Shown here: one piece after another, positions 18,281 through 29,900 of the stretch
How positions within the stretch are numbered: the stretch's first letter is position 1
How the letters are laid out: every line of letters begins with the position of its first letter
Assembly: GCF_040026395.1 (NCBI RefSeq)
Contig: NZ_CP157278.1
Span: 2,046,001-2,110,000 of the forward strand
Direction of reading: 5' to 3'
DNA from: Pedobacter lusitanus
GTDB taxonomy: Bacteria > Bacteroidota > Bacteroidia > Sphingobacteriales > Sphingobacteriaceae
Length of the DNA: 64,000 nt
The notes under the pieces: generated by a model
Told to the model about the DNA's origin: nothing
Databases searched by the model: none
The model's input: only the letters and a program-made list of their open reading frames with translations
Position numbers and translations under genes: made by a program

Positions 18281-21200
18281 CTAAAAAGAATCAGAAAGTG
18301 CAAACAGGCTTTTTAATATACTGACCATTTTTTCCGCTGTACCCTGGAAAAACAAATCACTATCATATTCTATCCCTATAATCAATGATTCCGGCAGCTC
18401 ACTTACATAAAGCATTAAATCAGTTTTCGAGGATACATGATTGATTATTTCGCTTGCTGAACTGGAAGAAATCGCATCATCCTGATCATTTATATGCGAA
18501 TCAAGATTACTGGTTAAGTCTTCGTAATTCCGATAAATATATACCACGTTAATGAGTGGTAAATAGCTTGAATCTCTTGTAATCTTTAGTTTTTCTATAA
18601 GCAGGTCAAAAGAATAATTTCTATGCTTATAAGCTTCCAGGCAATTCTGTCCAACCTGATGAAGCAGGTCTCTGAAACTCATATCATCATCAAATCTTGT
18701 CCTTATGACTACAGTATTTACAAAAAGACCAATCAGACTCTCCAAATCCACATCGTTCCTGTTTGCATGGCCAATTCCCAGCAGAATATCTTTTTGTCCC
18801 GTGATTTTATTCAGAAAAAGTAAAAAGACAGCTAATACGGTATTGGACAATGTGGTATTATTCGTTGTCGATAACTCTTTTAGAGTATCAGCAATACCCT
18901 TTTCCAATTCAAAAGTTATACCTTCTCCTTTAAATTGCTTATGCTCACTTCTGGTCTTATCATAGGGCAGATTTACCATTTCCAGTTTCCCTGTCAGCTT
19001 ATTCAACCAATAATTTTCTTCTTTCTCAAGATTTAGTGAATTATGCCAGAAAGCATAGTCCTTATATTGAACTTTTAAAGGAACCAGGGGATTAGCCTGA
19101 CCTTGATCATAAGCATGATAAAGTGCAATGATTTCTTTTTTCAATACTTCAATAGACCAGCCATCACACAATATATGATGCAGTACTAAAGAAAATAGAT
19201 GTGTATGCTCATCTTTTTGAATGAGTATTGCTTTTAGCAGAGGTCCGTTTGTCAGATCGAAGATATGAGACGCATGCCTGTTAATGATTCTGTTAGCATT
19301 TTCCTCTATATTTCCGGCAGCACGAATATCCTCCTGCTCCACATTAAATCTAAGATCCTCATACTCCAGGACCTTTTGTTTTGGTTCCCCGGCTACAGTT
19401 AAAAAGCTGGTTCTTAATATCTCATGTCTTATAATTAATGTTTCAAATGCCTTTTCAAAAGCAATAATATTTAAATCATCAAAAAGATAAGTTAGTGTCC
19501 GGTTATAAGCGGCTTGTTTATCCTGAAACTTATCTACAAACCATAACTGCTTCTGGGCATGTGAGAGTTCATAATAAGGCTGTTTCTCTAATGGCTTAAT
19601 TGTTTCATATACATTCTTTTCCCCTCCCTTAATGATTCTGGATAATTCAGCAATAGTCGGTGTGTCAAAAATATCCTTTAGCTCAACTTTTGATTGTAAC
19701 TCCTTATGAATTCTGGCAATAATCTGCACAGCTTTTAAAGAATGTCCACCAATTTGAAAGAAGTTATCCCTTATTCCTATTCGTTCCCTGCATAATACCT
19801 CCTGCCAGATTTCTACCAGTTTCTCTTCCAGGCTATTTCCCGGAGCCTCATAATTTTGATTGTTCCCAGCCTGAAGTTCTTCAACTCCGGGAAGTGCTTT
19901 TCTATCAATTTTTCCATTGGCAGTCAAGGCAAACTCATTTAATACGATCAGGTGAGCCGGAACCATGTAGCCAGGCAGCTTTTCCATCAGGTATTCCTGA
20001 AGCTCATTTATTTTTATATCCTCTTTACTCTCAACATAACCTACCAGCTCACTATCACCTGATTTGTCTTCCCTTATGATCACTGCCGATTTTGATACCT
20101 TTGCAAATTGCTTTAATACACTTTCAATCTCAGACAACTCAATCCGGTATCCTCTGATCTTTACCTGATCATCATTTCTACCTAAAAATTCTATTTCACC
20201 ATCAGCTGTCCATCTTCCCAGGTCTCCCGTATGGTAAAGGAGCTGTCCTGGTTCATATGGATTCGCAACAAATCTTGATTGGGTCAATTCATCATTGTTG
20301 ATATAACCACCAGACAGTCCCCTTCCCGAAACACAAATTTCTCCTGTTATACCTAAGGCGACCCTCTCTTTTCTTTCATTGAGTATATATACCCTGGTAT
20401 TATTTATAGGACGGCCAATTCTTATTCTAGATTTATAAGCTGATAAATCTGAATTCTTTAAGGATTTATAAATACAACCAATGGTTGTCTCAGTAGGCCC
20501 GTAATGATTAACGAACTCTACATCATTTCTGTACTGATGAAACTTTTCAATATCTGAAACCCTGATTTGCTCACCACCGATCACAACCAGTCTTAAACTA
20601 TATTTCATCACCAGCTCCTCAAAATCTGTATTGATCAGGATATTAAAATGAGAGGGAGTAAGTTTAATATAGGTGATTTTATGCTCAGCCAAACTCTTTG
20701 TTAATTCCTGCGGATCTATATGATTAGTTTCTTTTAGCAGAAACAATGTACTGCCAGATACCAGAGATGACCATAAACTTGTATAACATAAATCAAAAGA
20801 AATAGATGAAAATAATAAGGTACGGTCTGCATTGCTGATATTAAAAGTATCCTTAAACCACGCTGTATAATTCGTAAGCGATGAATGATTTACAAGTACT
20901 CCCTTTGGCCTGCCTGTAGAACCGGATGTATAAATTACATAAGCAGAATCTGTAGAATCAGGCTTTACAGATAAATTATCCTTGCTTTCTGTTAAATCCG
21001 GAAGTAGAAGATCCAGAGCAAATACTCCTCCCTGATAGTATTCAGTCAGTTCAAACATAAAATCCAGATCCGTAAGGAGAAGTCTGGCTCTCGCATTTGA
21101 CAGAATAAAATTTTTGCGATCTTTAGGCGTACCCGGATCAAGAGGTAAAAAACAAGCCCCAGATTTAAGTATACCTAATAAACCAACTATCATCCTGTTT

Positions 21201-22774
21201 GATCTTTCGACCATTATACCAATAACATCCCCTGTTTTCACCTCATACTGCATTTGTAAATGCCGCGCTAACTGGTTAGACAGTTCATTCAGTTCCCGGT
21301 AAGTATAAGTTTCGTTTTCCGCAGTAATAGCAGCATGATCCGGTGTTAGAGCAGCTTGTAATTCAAACAGCTCTACAATACCAGGAGCTGGAGAATCACC
21401 GGAAATCAGAGAATTAAAGGATTCCAAAAGTGAAAGTTCCTCATCCGCCGAATGAGATAAAATATCTTTAATAGCTATACCCGGATCAGCTATTATAGTA
21501 TTAATCATTTGTTTATACTGATCACACAAGACCTTAACGGACTTATTATCAAAGTAATTGGCATCATAACAAAACTCCAGTTGAAGTCCGTTTTTATCAC
21601 TTAAACATGAAAGTTTTAGTTTAAACTGATCAGTAAAACTCTTAAAATCAATTAAGGAGACATTTAATGCCTGGTTAAAATCAGATAAATGCGGTGAATC
21701 AAAATATTCAAATCCAAGAGGCAAAATTACCGGCTCATTTCTCTCCTGATCACGTTCATTGTTTAACAGGAAATATTGTTCCCAGCCAGAAACATCCTGA
21801 ATAACATTTTTCAGCTCTTTTACATATTTTATAAAACTATCATTTTCATTCACTTCCGAAAGTATCGGAATGGTTTTAGAAATTAAGCCAATTGTTTCCT
21901 GCAACTCTTCATATTCTCTGTCTACTAAAACCTTTCCTACCGTAATATGATTAGATGCCGTATGTTTAGAAATTAAACAAGTCAGAACTCCCTGTAAAAT
22001 ATCCGCAGGACTTACATCTGCCTGGAGTGCCAGCCTCACCACTGCATTTGCTTTTTCTTTGTTTAATGCAATATCAACACATTCCGGGCTGTAGAACGCT
22101 GGTAAATCAACATTTTTCTCGAAGGGTAGTTTCAGAGACTTGTAACTGGAGAAATCATAATTTTTCCAAAAATATTCTGCCTCTTCATTCTGACTATTTA
22201 ATAATTTATTCTGCCATAAAGAATACTGTTCATACTGAATCAGCTCATCACTGACCTTTAGTTTATTTGTGCCTAAAGACAGGTTCTCCGTTATTTTCAG
22301 CAAAGAATAACCATCTGCCATTATTGACGGTAACCTGATCATGACCAAATGATGATCCTCTGACTGTTTAATCAGTATTAATTTAATACTCCTGTTTAAG
22401 TATACATCTGCATCCAGGTTATTTGCACTAATCTTATCTGTGGCAAACTGAATACACTCTTCATCATTTTTATCCGGCAGATTTATAAATTCAAATTCCG
22501 GTACAATTTCCTCCTGAATAAGTTGTACCGGAAAATGGTTCTGATCATTTTCCACATAAGTTGAGCGTAAACTATCATGGCTTTTAACCAGCTCTTTCAA
22601 AGAGGTAAGTAAATCCTCCCGATCCAATCTTCCTTCTGTTTTGAAGACGATCTGCGTGTAAAACTCGAAGCCCTTTTTATCCAGTAAACAGATACGTTCC
22701 TGAAGAGAAGACAGGGCAACATTTCTATGATTGATTTTATTAGCTGAGGTGTCTTCCGAAATATTTAGGTTCAT
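18281..22774 (-). CDS. NRPS-6: C* - A(Asp) - PCP - C
   Basis: This 1497-residue, single-residue synthetase closely resembles NRPS-2. Residues 1-450 form a condensation-like domain whose HHxxxDG site reads LPSIMADG (about 150-157): both His are gone, so it should not condense. The A domain (about 460-960) has YTSGSTG at 615 and a pocket read as DLTKVGHIG, identical to the published Asp code (first nine positions). The PCP Ser is at 1012 (GGHSLKAVQI) and the final C domain has HHILCDGWS near 1199. The C domain ending the KS protein should join the chain to this Asp, and this protein's own C domain should serve the split A domain of NRPS-7. The C* domain may instead recruit the oxygenase that ends NRPS-1, making beta-hydroxy-Asp (inference). 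Confidence 0.93.
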   Translation of the reverse strand: MNLNISEDTSANKINHRNVALSSLQERICLLDKKGFEFYTQIVFKTEGRLDREDLLTSLKELVKSHDSLRSTYVENDQNHFPVQLIQEEIVPEFEFINLPDKNDEECIQFATDKISANNLDADVYLNRSIKLILIKQSEDHHLVMIRLPSIMADGYSLLKITENLSLGTNKLKVSDELIQYEQYSLWQNKLLNSQNEEAEYFWKNYDFSSYKSLKLPFEKNVDLPAFYSPECVDIALNKEKANAVVRLALQADVSPADILQGVLTCLISKHTASNHITVGKVLVDREYEELQETIGLISKTIPILSEVNENDSFIKYVKELKNVIQDVSGWEQYFLLNNERDQERNEPVILPLGFEYFDSPHLSDFNQALNVSLIDFKSFTDQFKLKLSCLSDKNGLQLEFCYDANYFDNKSVKVLCDQYKQMINTIIADPGIAIKDILSHSADEELSLLESFNSLISGDSPAPGIVELFELQAALTPDHAAITAENETYTYRELNELSNQLARHLQMQYEVKTGDVIGIMVERSNRMIVGLLGILKSGACFLPLDPGTPKDRKNFILSNARARLLLTDLDFMFELTEYYQGGVFALDLLLPDLTESKDNLSVKPDSTDSAYVIYTSGSTGRPKGVLVNHSSLTNYTAWFKDTFNISNADRTLLFSSISFDLCYTSLWSSLVSGSTLFLLKETNHIDPQELTKSLAEHKITYIKLTPSHFNILINTDFEELVMKYSLRLVVIGGEQIRVSDIEKFHQYRNDVEFVNHYGPTETTIGCIYKSLKNSDLSAYKSRIRIGRPINNTRVYILNERKERVALGITGEICVSGRGLSGGYINNDELTQSRFVANPYEPGQLLYHTGDLGRWTADGEIEFLGRNDDQVKIRGYRIELSEIESVLKQFAKVSKSAVIIREDKSGDSELVGYVESKEDIKINELQEYLMEKLPGYMVPAHLIVLNEFALTANGKIDRKALPGVEELQAGNNQNYEAPGNSLEEKLVEIWQEVLCRERIGIRDNFFQIGGHSLKAVQIIARIHKELQSKVELKDIFDTPTIAELSRIIKGGEKNVYETIKPLEKQPYYELSHAQKQLWFVDKFQDKQAAYNRTLTYLFDDLNIIAFEKAFETLIIRHEILRTSFLTVAGEPKQKVLEYEDLRFNVEQEDIRAAGNIEENANRIINRHASHIFDLTNGPLLKAILIQKDEHTHLFSLVLHHILCDGWSIEVLKKEIIALYHAYDQGQANPLVPLKVQYKDYAFWHNSLNLEKEENYWLNKLTGKLEMVNLPYDKTRSEHKQFKGEGITFELEKGIADTLKELSTTNNTTLSNTVLAVFLLFLNKITGQKDILLGIGHANRNDVDLESLIGLFVNTVVIRTRFDDDMSFRDLLHQVGQNCLEAYKHRNYSFDLLIEKLKITRDSSYLPLINVVYIYRNYEDLTSNLDSHINDQDDAISSSSASEIINHVSSKTDLMLYVSELPESLIIGIEYDSDLFFQGTAEKMVSILKSLFALSDSF

Positions 22775-22855
22775 CAGGTATTTGGTTAAAATTTTTAAAT
22801 AAAGGCAATTGCTAAGGGATAGTGGGGGGATGAATGTTAAATTCCAAACGACCCT

Positions 22856-25800
22856 TTACCTGATATTTTTAAGCAGATCCAGGTTACTTTTCTTAGCACT
22901 ATTTTGTTTGATTCTGTTGGAGTTTCTTTGATTTTCGGCAATCAGCTCAACCATTATGTTCAAAGGGATTGCCGGGTTCTCTGTAATTTTCATGAGGATG
23001 TATTTAAATGTCTCCATTCTGTTCTCTATAGTCTGAGGCAGAAATAAATCCGTTCTATACTCTAAGAAGATCTTAATTTCTTCCTGGCTCTCATTAATAT
23101 GAAGCCACTTATCGACCTTTACAGTTCTGTGTCCATGATCAAGATTTCTTACGGTTATCTGATTAAACTGGTTCTGATCCAAATCCGATTCGAGTGTTTT
23201 AATGGCAGAGACTGTGTTAAATGTAAATCCCACATCAAATAATGGATTTCGGCTCTTATCATATTGAATATTTAGCTCATCAATTAAATAATCAAAAGGA
23301 TAATGCTGGTGGTCTAAACCTTTAATCACATTTAATTTAACTTTTGCCAGAAGACTCAGGAAAGTATCAGATTCTTCAAATTCAGTACGCAGTGCCAGCG
23401 TATTCAGGTAAAGACCTATTTGATTTTCCAGGTCAGGATGATTCCTTCCCGCAACAGGGACACCTACAATCAGGTCTGTTTGTCCGGAATAAATAAATAG
23501 CCACGCTTTATATACTGCCAGTAAAGTAACAAAAAGAGTGCAGTCATTGTCTGAGCTTAATTTCCGCAGAGCAGCACTCATTTCCTTACTGATGAAAAAG
23601 TCTACTCTTCCCCCATTGAACGATTTAGTTTGAGGTCTTGGAAAATCAGTAGGTAAAGATAGTACTGGTGTTTTTACAGCTAATTTATCGGCCCAGAATG
23701 TTCGCAGCTTCAATAAAGAATCACCTTTCAGTTTATCAAGCTGCCATGAAATAAAATCTTTATTCTGGATATTAAGTTTAGGCAAAGGATGAGGAAGATC
23801 CAGACAGCAGCTATTATAAAGGATCAGGATTTCTTTTATAAAGATTTCTACAGACCAGCCATCTGCAATAATGTGATGAAGTGAGAAACAAAAAACATAC
23901 TTATTTTGAGCGAAGATGGACAAAGCCGCACTGATTAAAGGGCCCGTACTCAAATCAAATCTTTTATCAGCAGCCTTGTAAATCGACTCACTCACCTCAT
24001 CCTCAGAAAGTTCCTGTCCGTTAAAATCATTTATCTCTAAATAGAAGCGTGAATCCTCCAGGCTATATATTTTTTGCTTGAGTTCTCCGTCAACCATAAG
24101 GAAAACAGTTCTTAAACTTTCATGCCTCTCAATCAGAATATCAAAAGCTTTACTAAAAGCATCAATGTTTAAAGTTCCTTCAAAAATATAAGCAGCAGAG
24201 ATATTATAGGCAGACCTATTTTTTTCATACTGGCTTAAAATCCAAAGCCGTTTCTGGGCATGAGAAACAGTATAATAATCCTGTACACTGACTGGGAAAA
24301 TCTCCTGGATCTGTTTCTTTAAATTTCTGGACAGTATTTCTTCTATATGTGCTGACAGCGTTCTTACGGTAGAAAAATCAAAAAGTTCTTCAAACTCAAT
24401 TTCTACTTCCAATTCTTTTTCTATGCGGTTGATAATCTGCATGCCGTTCAGAGAATGTCCACCCAATTCAAAAAAGTCATCATCCAGTCCGATATTTTCG
24501 CTTTTAAGCACTTCTAACCAGATCTGGAAAATTTTATTCTCTATCAGGCTCCATTCGCTATTATTTAAATCAGATTTTATTATTTGATTACGCTCAATTG
24601 TGTCTTTGGCTGAATTGCCGGAAGCATCTGAATCAAGGCTATTCTTACCGGTCTCATAGCTAATTACATCGTCAATTTCCCTGATCCAGCATCTCCTTTT
24701 TTCAAATTCGTATCCGGGAAGTTCAATTTTTGTTCCCCCTATCAGACTATTGAATTTACTCCAGTCAATTTTACAATTCAAAAGATAAAGATCCTTTACA
24801 TATTCAAGCAGCTGATTTGGCTGATCTTTAAGGTAAACAACTTCAAAACCACCTTGAACCGGGTGAGCAGAAAGAGCCTGAGTGACTAATGTTTCCGTAC
24901 CAATCTCAACATACGCGACCTTTTCGTCTTTGAAATTTTGTATTAACGAGCTGATCTTTTCTGAGATCTCAGAGGCAGAAAGTGTAATGGGGTTCTGTAA
25001 AAACTCGCTCAAGCCTTTCCCGATAGAAATTTGCCCTGTAATTTTTGAGGTCACTATCTTTCCTCTTCCAACGCCAACCAGATATTTACTTTCAACTCCC
25101 GCAGCCTCTAAGAGTTTATAAAAGCTGTATTGAAAAGCGATCGAATAAAATCCATCCGTTTTCTCGTCTGCAGAATCCAGACACTCCTTATAATAAGTAT
25201 TAAAGAGTGGATATTGCAGGCAATAAGTATCAATCAGATTTTTTGCATGATTAACCGTATCAGAAAAGATAAAGACAATTTTGGTAACAGAATTATCAAC
25301 AATTTTCCAGTTGTCATGGGCTCCGGTTAACAAAGCAGTAAGCTGCCCCATCGTATCCGCAACGACAGCATATCTGTGATTAAAATGTTTACGGCCATTT
25401 GTAAGTGTATAACTTATATCTTTCAGCTTAAGATCCGGATTTGCTAACAAACGTGCGTTTAGTTTTTTTAAATTCCCGGCTATTGAATAAGGAGTTTTAC
25501 CAGAAACGGTAATCAGATAAGAATCGGCTTTGTTTTGCTCAAATGAAGATTCCTGAGGTTTTTCATTTTTATCCTCCTCAATTACTACATGACAATTCGT
25601 ACCAATCAGACTAAAAGAACTTATACCAGCCCTTCTTATACCAGCATTCTCACAATCCCATGGTTTCAATGCACTGTTTACATAGACAGCAGAATTTTCA
25701 AAATCAATAAATGGATTTGGTTTATGAAAATGTAAAGAAGGAAATAATTCCTTATGCCGGATTGAAAGTACTGCTTTGATTAACCCTCCCAAACCAGCGG

Positions 25801-26818
25801 CACTATCTGCATGCCCTATATTTGTTTTCAGTGAAGATATAGCACAGAATCCTTTTTCGTTTGTATAATCTTTAAAAGCAAGGTCAATTCCTTGTACCTC
25901 TATTGGGTCACCGAGTTTTGTACCAGTACCATGTGCCTCTATAAAAGTGACTGTTTCAGGTTCAATCCCAGCCCTTTTCCAGGCTTTCGAGATGACCTCG
26001 GCCTGAGCTTTGCTGCTGGGTGCAGTAAAACTGGCTGAATGATTAGCATCCTGATTTACTGCCGTCGCTTTAATGACAGCTAAAATATTATCCTGATCAG
26101 CTTTTGCCTTATCATAAGGTTTTAACAATATACAGCCCGCCAGCTCCCCTCTGCCAGTTCCTTCAGCCTCAGCAGAAAATGCCTTTGCCTTTCCATCAGG
26201 AGAGCTGATTCCTATATGATAAGAAGGATCATCAACCAGAGGAAAAAGACTCAGGTTTACTCCGCAAACCAATGCATAATCACTTAATCCGCTCATTAAT
26301 TCGTTAAAGGCAAAATGAACTGCAACCAGCGAAGAAGAGCAGGCAGTATCAATCATCGATGCTCCCCCTCTGAGATTAAAAAAACGAGCTATCCTGCCAG
26401 CTGCAACCGAATTAATATTACCAGTCAGCAATGTGGGGTCAAAATTTTCTGCATGCTGATAATAATCCATTTTAGTATCACCAACAAAAACAGATGTATT
26501 AGAATCATCAAAAAAATCGGGATTATATCCGGAATTTTCAAAAGCCTTATAGACCACTTCTAAAAGAAGTCTCTGACGAGGATCCATATGCTGGGCTTCG
26601 CCTAAAGAGATATTGAAAAAACTATGATCAAACTTATCTATATCTTCCAGGAAACCTGTCACTACATAATCCTCATTCACAGGAATAGAAGTATTCAGTA
26701 GTCTATTTTTTGACCACGGTCTCACACTATCCTTTCCATTTTTCAGGTTGAGATAAAACTCTTCAATATCATTGGCTTCCGGAAAGTATCCAGCCATTCC
26801 AATTATTGCTATTGCCAT
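22856..26818 (-). CDS. Hybrid PKS-NRPS: KS - AT remnant - carrier - C
   Basis: This 1320-residue protein adds a two-carbon unit between two amino acids. The ketosynthase (1-420) has a complete active site: Cys160 in DTACSSS, His296 in EAHGTGT and His336 in NIGHADSAAG. Residues about 430-725 align with an acyltransferase linker and core, but the nucleophile motif GHSxGE reads GVGRGK and the start motif FPGQGSQ reads FSDTVNH, so the AT is dead. Malonate must come from an acyltransferase elsewhere. The carrier Ser is at 789 (GGHSL), and a normal C domain (HHIIADGWS, about 981) ends the protein. There is no ketoreductase or dehydratase, so the unit should stay a beta-keto group unless changed in trans. 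The KS would take the chain from the last PCP of NRPS-4 (Thr-like). Confidence 0.92.
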   Translation of the reverse strand: MAIAIIGMAGYFPEANDIEEFYLNLKNGKDSVRPWSKNRLLNTSIPVNEDYVVTGFLEDIDKFDHSFFNISLGEAQHMDPRQRLLLEVVYKAFENSGYNPDFFDDSNTSVFVGDTKMDYYQHAENFDPTLLTGNINSVAAGRIARFFNLRGGASMIDTACSSSLVAVHFAFNELMSGLSDYALVCGVNLSLFPLVDDPSYHIGISSPDGKAKAFSAEAEGTGRGELAGCILLKPYDKAKADQDNILAVIKATAVNQDANHSASFTAPSSKAQAEVISKAWKRAGIEPETVTFIEAHGTGTKLGDPIEVQGIDLAFKDYTNEKGFCAISSLKTNIGHADSAAGLGGLIKAVLSIRHKELFPSLHFHKPNPFIDFENSAVYVNSALKPWDCENAGIRRAGISSFSLIGTNCHVVIEEDKNEKPQESSFEQNKADSYLITVSGKTPYSIAGNLKKLNARLLANPDLKLKDISYTLTNGRKHFNHRYAVVADTMGQLTALLTGAHDNWKIVDNSVTKIVFIFSDTVNHAKNLIDTYCLQYPLFNTYYKECLDSADEKTDGFYSIAFQYSFYKLLEAAGVESKYLVGVGRGKIVTSKITGQISIGKGLSEFLQNPITLSASEISEKISSLIQNFKDEKVAYVEIGTETLVTQALSAHPVQGGFEVVYLKDQPNQLLEYVKDLYLLNCKIDWSKFNSLIGGTKIELPGYEFEKRRCWIREIDDVISYETGKNSLDSDASGNSAKDTIERNQIIKSDLNNSEWSLIENKIFQIWLEVLKSENIGLDDDFFELGGHSLNGMQIINRIEKELEVEIEFEELFDFSTVRTLSAHIEEILSRNLKKQIQEIFPVSVQDYYTVSHAQKRLWILSQYEKNRSAYNISAAYIFEGTLNIDAFSKAFDILIERHESLRTVFLMVDGELKQKIYSLEDSRFYLEINDFNGQELSEDEVSESIYKAADKRFDLSTGPLISAALSIFAQNKYVFCFSLHHIIADGWSVEIFIKEILILYNSCCLDLPHPLPKLNIQNKDFISWQLDKLKGDSLLKLRTFWADKLAVKTPVLSLPTDFPRPQTKSFNGGRVDFFISKEMSAALRKLSSDNDCTLFVTLLAVYKAWLFIYSGQTDLIVGVPVAGRNHPDLENQIGLYLNTLALRTEFEESDTFLSLLAKVKLNVIKGLDHQHYPFDYLIDELNIQYDKSRNPLFDVGFTFNTVSAIKTLESDLDQNQFNQITVRNLDHGHRTVKVDKWLHINESQEEIKIFLEYRTDLFLPQTIENRMETFKYILMKITENPAIPLNIMVELIAENQRNSNRIKQNSAKKSNLDLLKNIR
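24644..25531 (-). other. Degenerate acyltransferase domain
   Basis: This covers residues about 430-725 of the KS protein. The fold-level pattern of a KS-AT linker and AT is recognisable (RHFNHRYAVV, then VFIFSDTVNH, then ELPGYEFEKRRCWI as the post-AT linker). The catalytic Ser-containing motif is replaced by VGVGRGK and the region is shorter than a normal AT. It is probably a structural remnant. Confidence 0.75.
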
Positions 26819-26856
26819 TTATTTGAGTTTAGTTTTTTATTAAATTATAATATCAT

Positions 26857-26888
26857 AGCTCCCTGTATTTCTATAATATCAGGGAGCT
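26857..26888. repeat. 9-bp perfect inverted repeat upstream of the KS gene
   Basis: AGCTCCCTG (26857-26865) pairs with CAGGGAGCT (26880-26888) around a 14-base AT-rich loop. It is the strongest hairpin in the window. Its near end is 38 bases upstream of the KS-gene ATG, inside the 139-base gap after NRPS-4. There is no T-run directly after it on either strand, so a classic terminator is unlikely; a leader hairpin or a processing/stability element fits better. Confidence 0.6.
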
Positions 26889-26957
26889 GTTAACCGGCCA
26901 TTCCGCATACAGAACAGGCACAGGTAATTAAGATTATTTCAATTCTTTACAGGTGTA

Positions 26958-29900
26958 TTAAAGTTCAAAGACTTTGAACTCCGTTTCTTCCTCACTTTTA
27001 GACTGAGAGTGATTTAAGATCAGATAAGCCTGATCTTTAATTGTTGGATAATCAAACATATCAGCGATCTTAATCAGATCAGGATACTTTTCATTAATCA
27101 TTTTGAAAGTTCTTATAATCTTCAGCGAGTTTCCGCCAATCTCAAAAAAGTTATCCCGCGTTCCTATAGGTTTTACACTCAGTATATCTTCCCATATGAG
27201 CTTGATAAAGCTTTCCACTTCATTCTGCGCCTCTTCAAACTTTACCTCAGATTTGAGTTCAAATATTTCAGGTGACGGAAGTGCATTCCGATCTAACTTC
27301 CCGTTAAAAGTCAGCGGAAAATTTTCAAGAAATATAAAATAGGCAGGTATCATGTAATCAGGAAGCGTGGCTTTAAGATAAGTCCTTAAATCTTTTCCGG
27401 AATATTCTTCCTTAGATAAGATATAAGCAACCAGGTATTTATCCCCCTGAGCATCATCTCTGGATAAAACTACAGCGTTCTCTATCTTCAGGTATCTGGA
27501 TAACTGATTTTCTATTTCACCAAGTTCTACTCTGAAACCTCTTATTTTTACCTGGAAGTCATTTCGTCCGCAGTACAGTACTTCTCCATTAGGCATACGC
27601 ATACCTAAATCCCCTGAACGATAAACAGTTTCCGTTAAATTATAAGGGTTTTTTATATACCGCTCCTGAGTTAATTCCTTTCTGTTGAGGTATCCCCTGG
27701 TTACTCCCTCTCCGCCGATTACGATCTCGCCGATTACTCCTACAGGTACAAGTTTATTGAACTGATCAAAAATATAAAGATTATTGGCAGGCAATGGTTT
27801 TCCAATATTATTGGTACCCGACTCCATCTCAGCTGCTGTAATTTCCTTATAGTTTCCGTGTACTGTAATCTCTGTGATTCCATACAGGTTGACAAATTTT
27901 ATCTGCGGATATATAATATGCCACTTTTTTAAGATAGTAGGATTTAAGGCCTCACCGGCAAAAATCACATATCTCAGTGCTAAATCATAAGAAACTGTAT
28001 CAGTTGCCTGCAATACTATTCCTTCAAATGTACTTGGGATTTTATTCAGAACAGTTACCTTCTCCTTTTCCAGAAGCCTTAGATAACCGTGTGGATCCAG
28101 GGTTGTTTTTTTGGATACAACAATCAGTTTTCCTCCATATAAAAGACCTCCAAAGATTTCCCAGACAGAAACATCAAAACAAATAGAATGGAAAACAGGC
28201 CAGATATCTTTTTCATCAAAGGAGAACTGAAACTGATCATTATATAACAACTGAATTACATTTTTATGTTCCACCATTACCCCTTTAGGATTACCGGTTG
28301 AACCAGAGGTATAAATTACATAGGCAAGATCTTTAGCAGTATTAATTTCCTGAAGATTCTCTACCGGATATTTCTCTATCTGTTTTTTATCCTCCTTTAA
28401 AGACACAACACTAACACCACTGATGATACTTTCTATATGCGTTATGCTTCCATCAGTTATCAGGGTCTTTATAGACGCATCTGTTATAGTAAACCTTATT
28501 CTGTCTTCAGGATAAGCTGGTTCTATCGGTAAATAAGCTGCGCCGGATTTCAGGATTCCCAATATCCCTATAATCATTAACTCCGTACGCTCTACCATTA
28601 ATCCAACCAGGTCACCTGCCTTAATTTTATACTTATCTCTCAGATAAAGGGCTAACTGATTAGAGGCTTCATTAAGTTGACTATAACTCAAAGCTACGTC
28701 CTCAAATACCACCGCAATTGATTCTGGTGTGCGGAGTACCTGTTCTTCAAATATGCTTTGAATCGTTTTATCTCTTGGGTATTCAGCATTTACATCATTA
28801 AAACCTTCCAATAACTGGTTTCGTTCTGTTTTTGTAATATACTCTACGTCTTTTAACAAAACTTCATCATTATCCACAAGCCTGCTCACCATTTGCTCAT
28901 AGTGACTAACCATCCGCTCAATCCGGTCCCTGTCAAATAAATCAGTATTAAACTCTATAACTCCCTTTATCCCTTCCCCCGTATCCACAAAATTAAAGGT
29001 AAGGTCAAACTTGCTTATGGTCTGTTCAGCATCATAGGCTTTAACCTGTATTCCTTCCAATACTTCAGTATCGCTGGTCAATGCCATATTCTGTAAAACG
29101 ACCATAACATCAAATATTGGGCTCCGGCTCGTATCCCTCACCTTTACCAGGTCTTCAACGATATAATCAAAGGGATAGGCCTGATGATCATAACCCATTA
29201 CTGTTTTGGCTTTAATCTTTTCTATCAGTGTTCTTAAGCTATCTTCTGATGAAATTTCTGTCCGGATAGGAATCATATTGATATATAACCCCAGTTGTTC
29301 CTCCAGATCATAATGGCCCCTTCCGGCTATCGGAGTTCCAATTACAATATTCTCCTGATGGCTATATTTATGCAATAATGCTTTTACACATCCCAATAAG
29401 CTCATGAATAAACTTACACCCCTGCTCTGACTATATTTTTTTAAGCTGTCACTTAGTTCTTTATTTAACTGTACCGTTTCTCTGCTTCCGTTATAAGTTT
29501 TTATAACAGGACGCGGACGGTCACCAGGCAAGTTTAGTAAAGGTATTCCATGCTTAAACTCTTCTTTCCAATATTGCTGGTCAGGAGCTGATTTAACATC
29601 GCTCAGGTGTTTTTGCTGCCAGGCTGCATAATCCCGGTATTGAATCTTTAGCGGTGGCAACTCGTGTATTTTATCTTTCAGATAAGCATCATATAAACAT
29701 AAAAATTCCTTTACCAGAATTTCCATTGACCAGCCATCTGAAATGATATGATGCATCACAAGAATGAAGATATACTCCTGATCCCCGGTCTGAATCAATA
29801 AACATCTTAACAATGGAACCTGAGTTAAATCAAATCCTTTATTTACGTGTTCGTCAATAAGATCTTTAGCAAGAACCTCTGCTTCTTCTGCTCCCCTCAG

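Noticed and set aside
26857..26888. Rho-independent terminator between NRPS-4 and the KS gene
   Set aside because: The stem is strong but no T-run follows on either strand, the loop is 14 bases, and the genes on both sides must act together.
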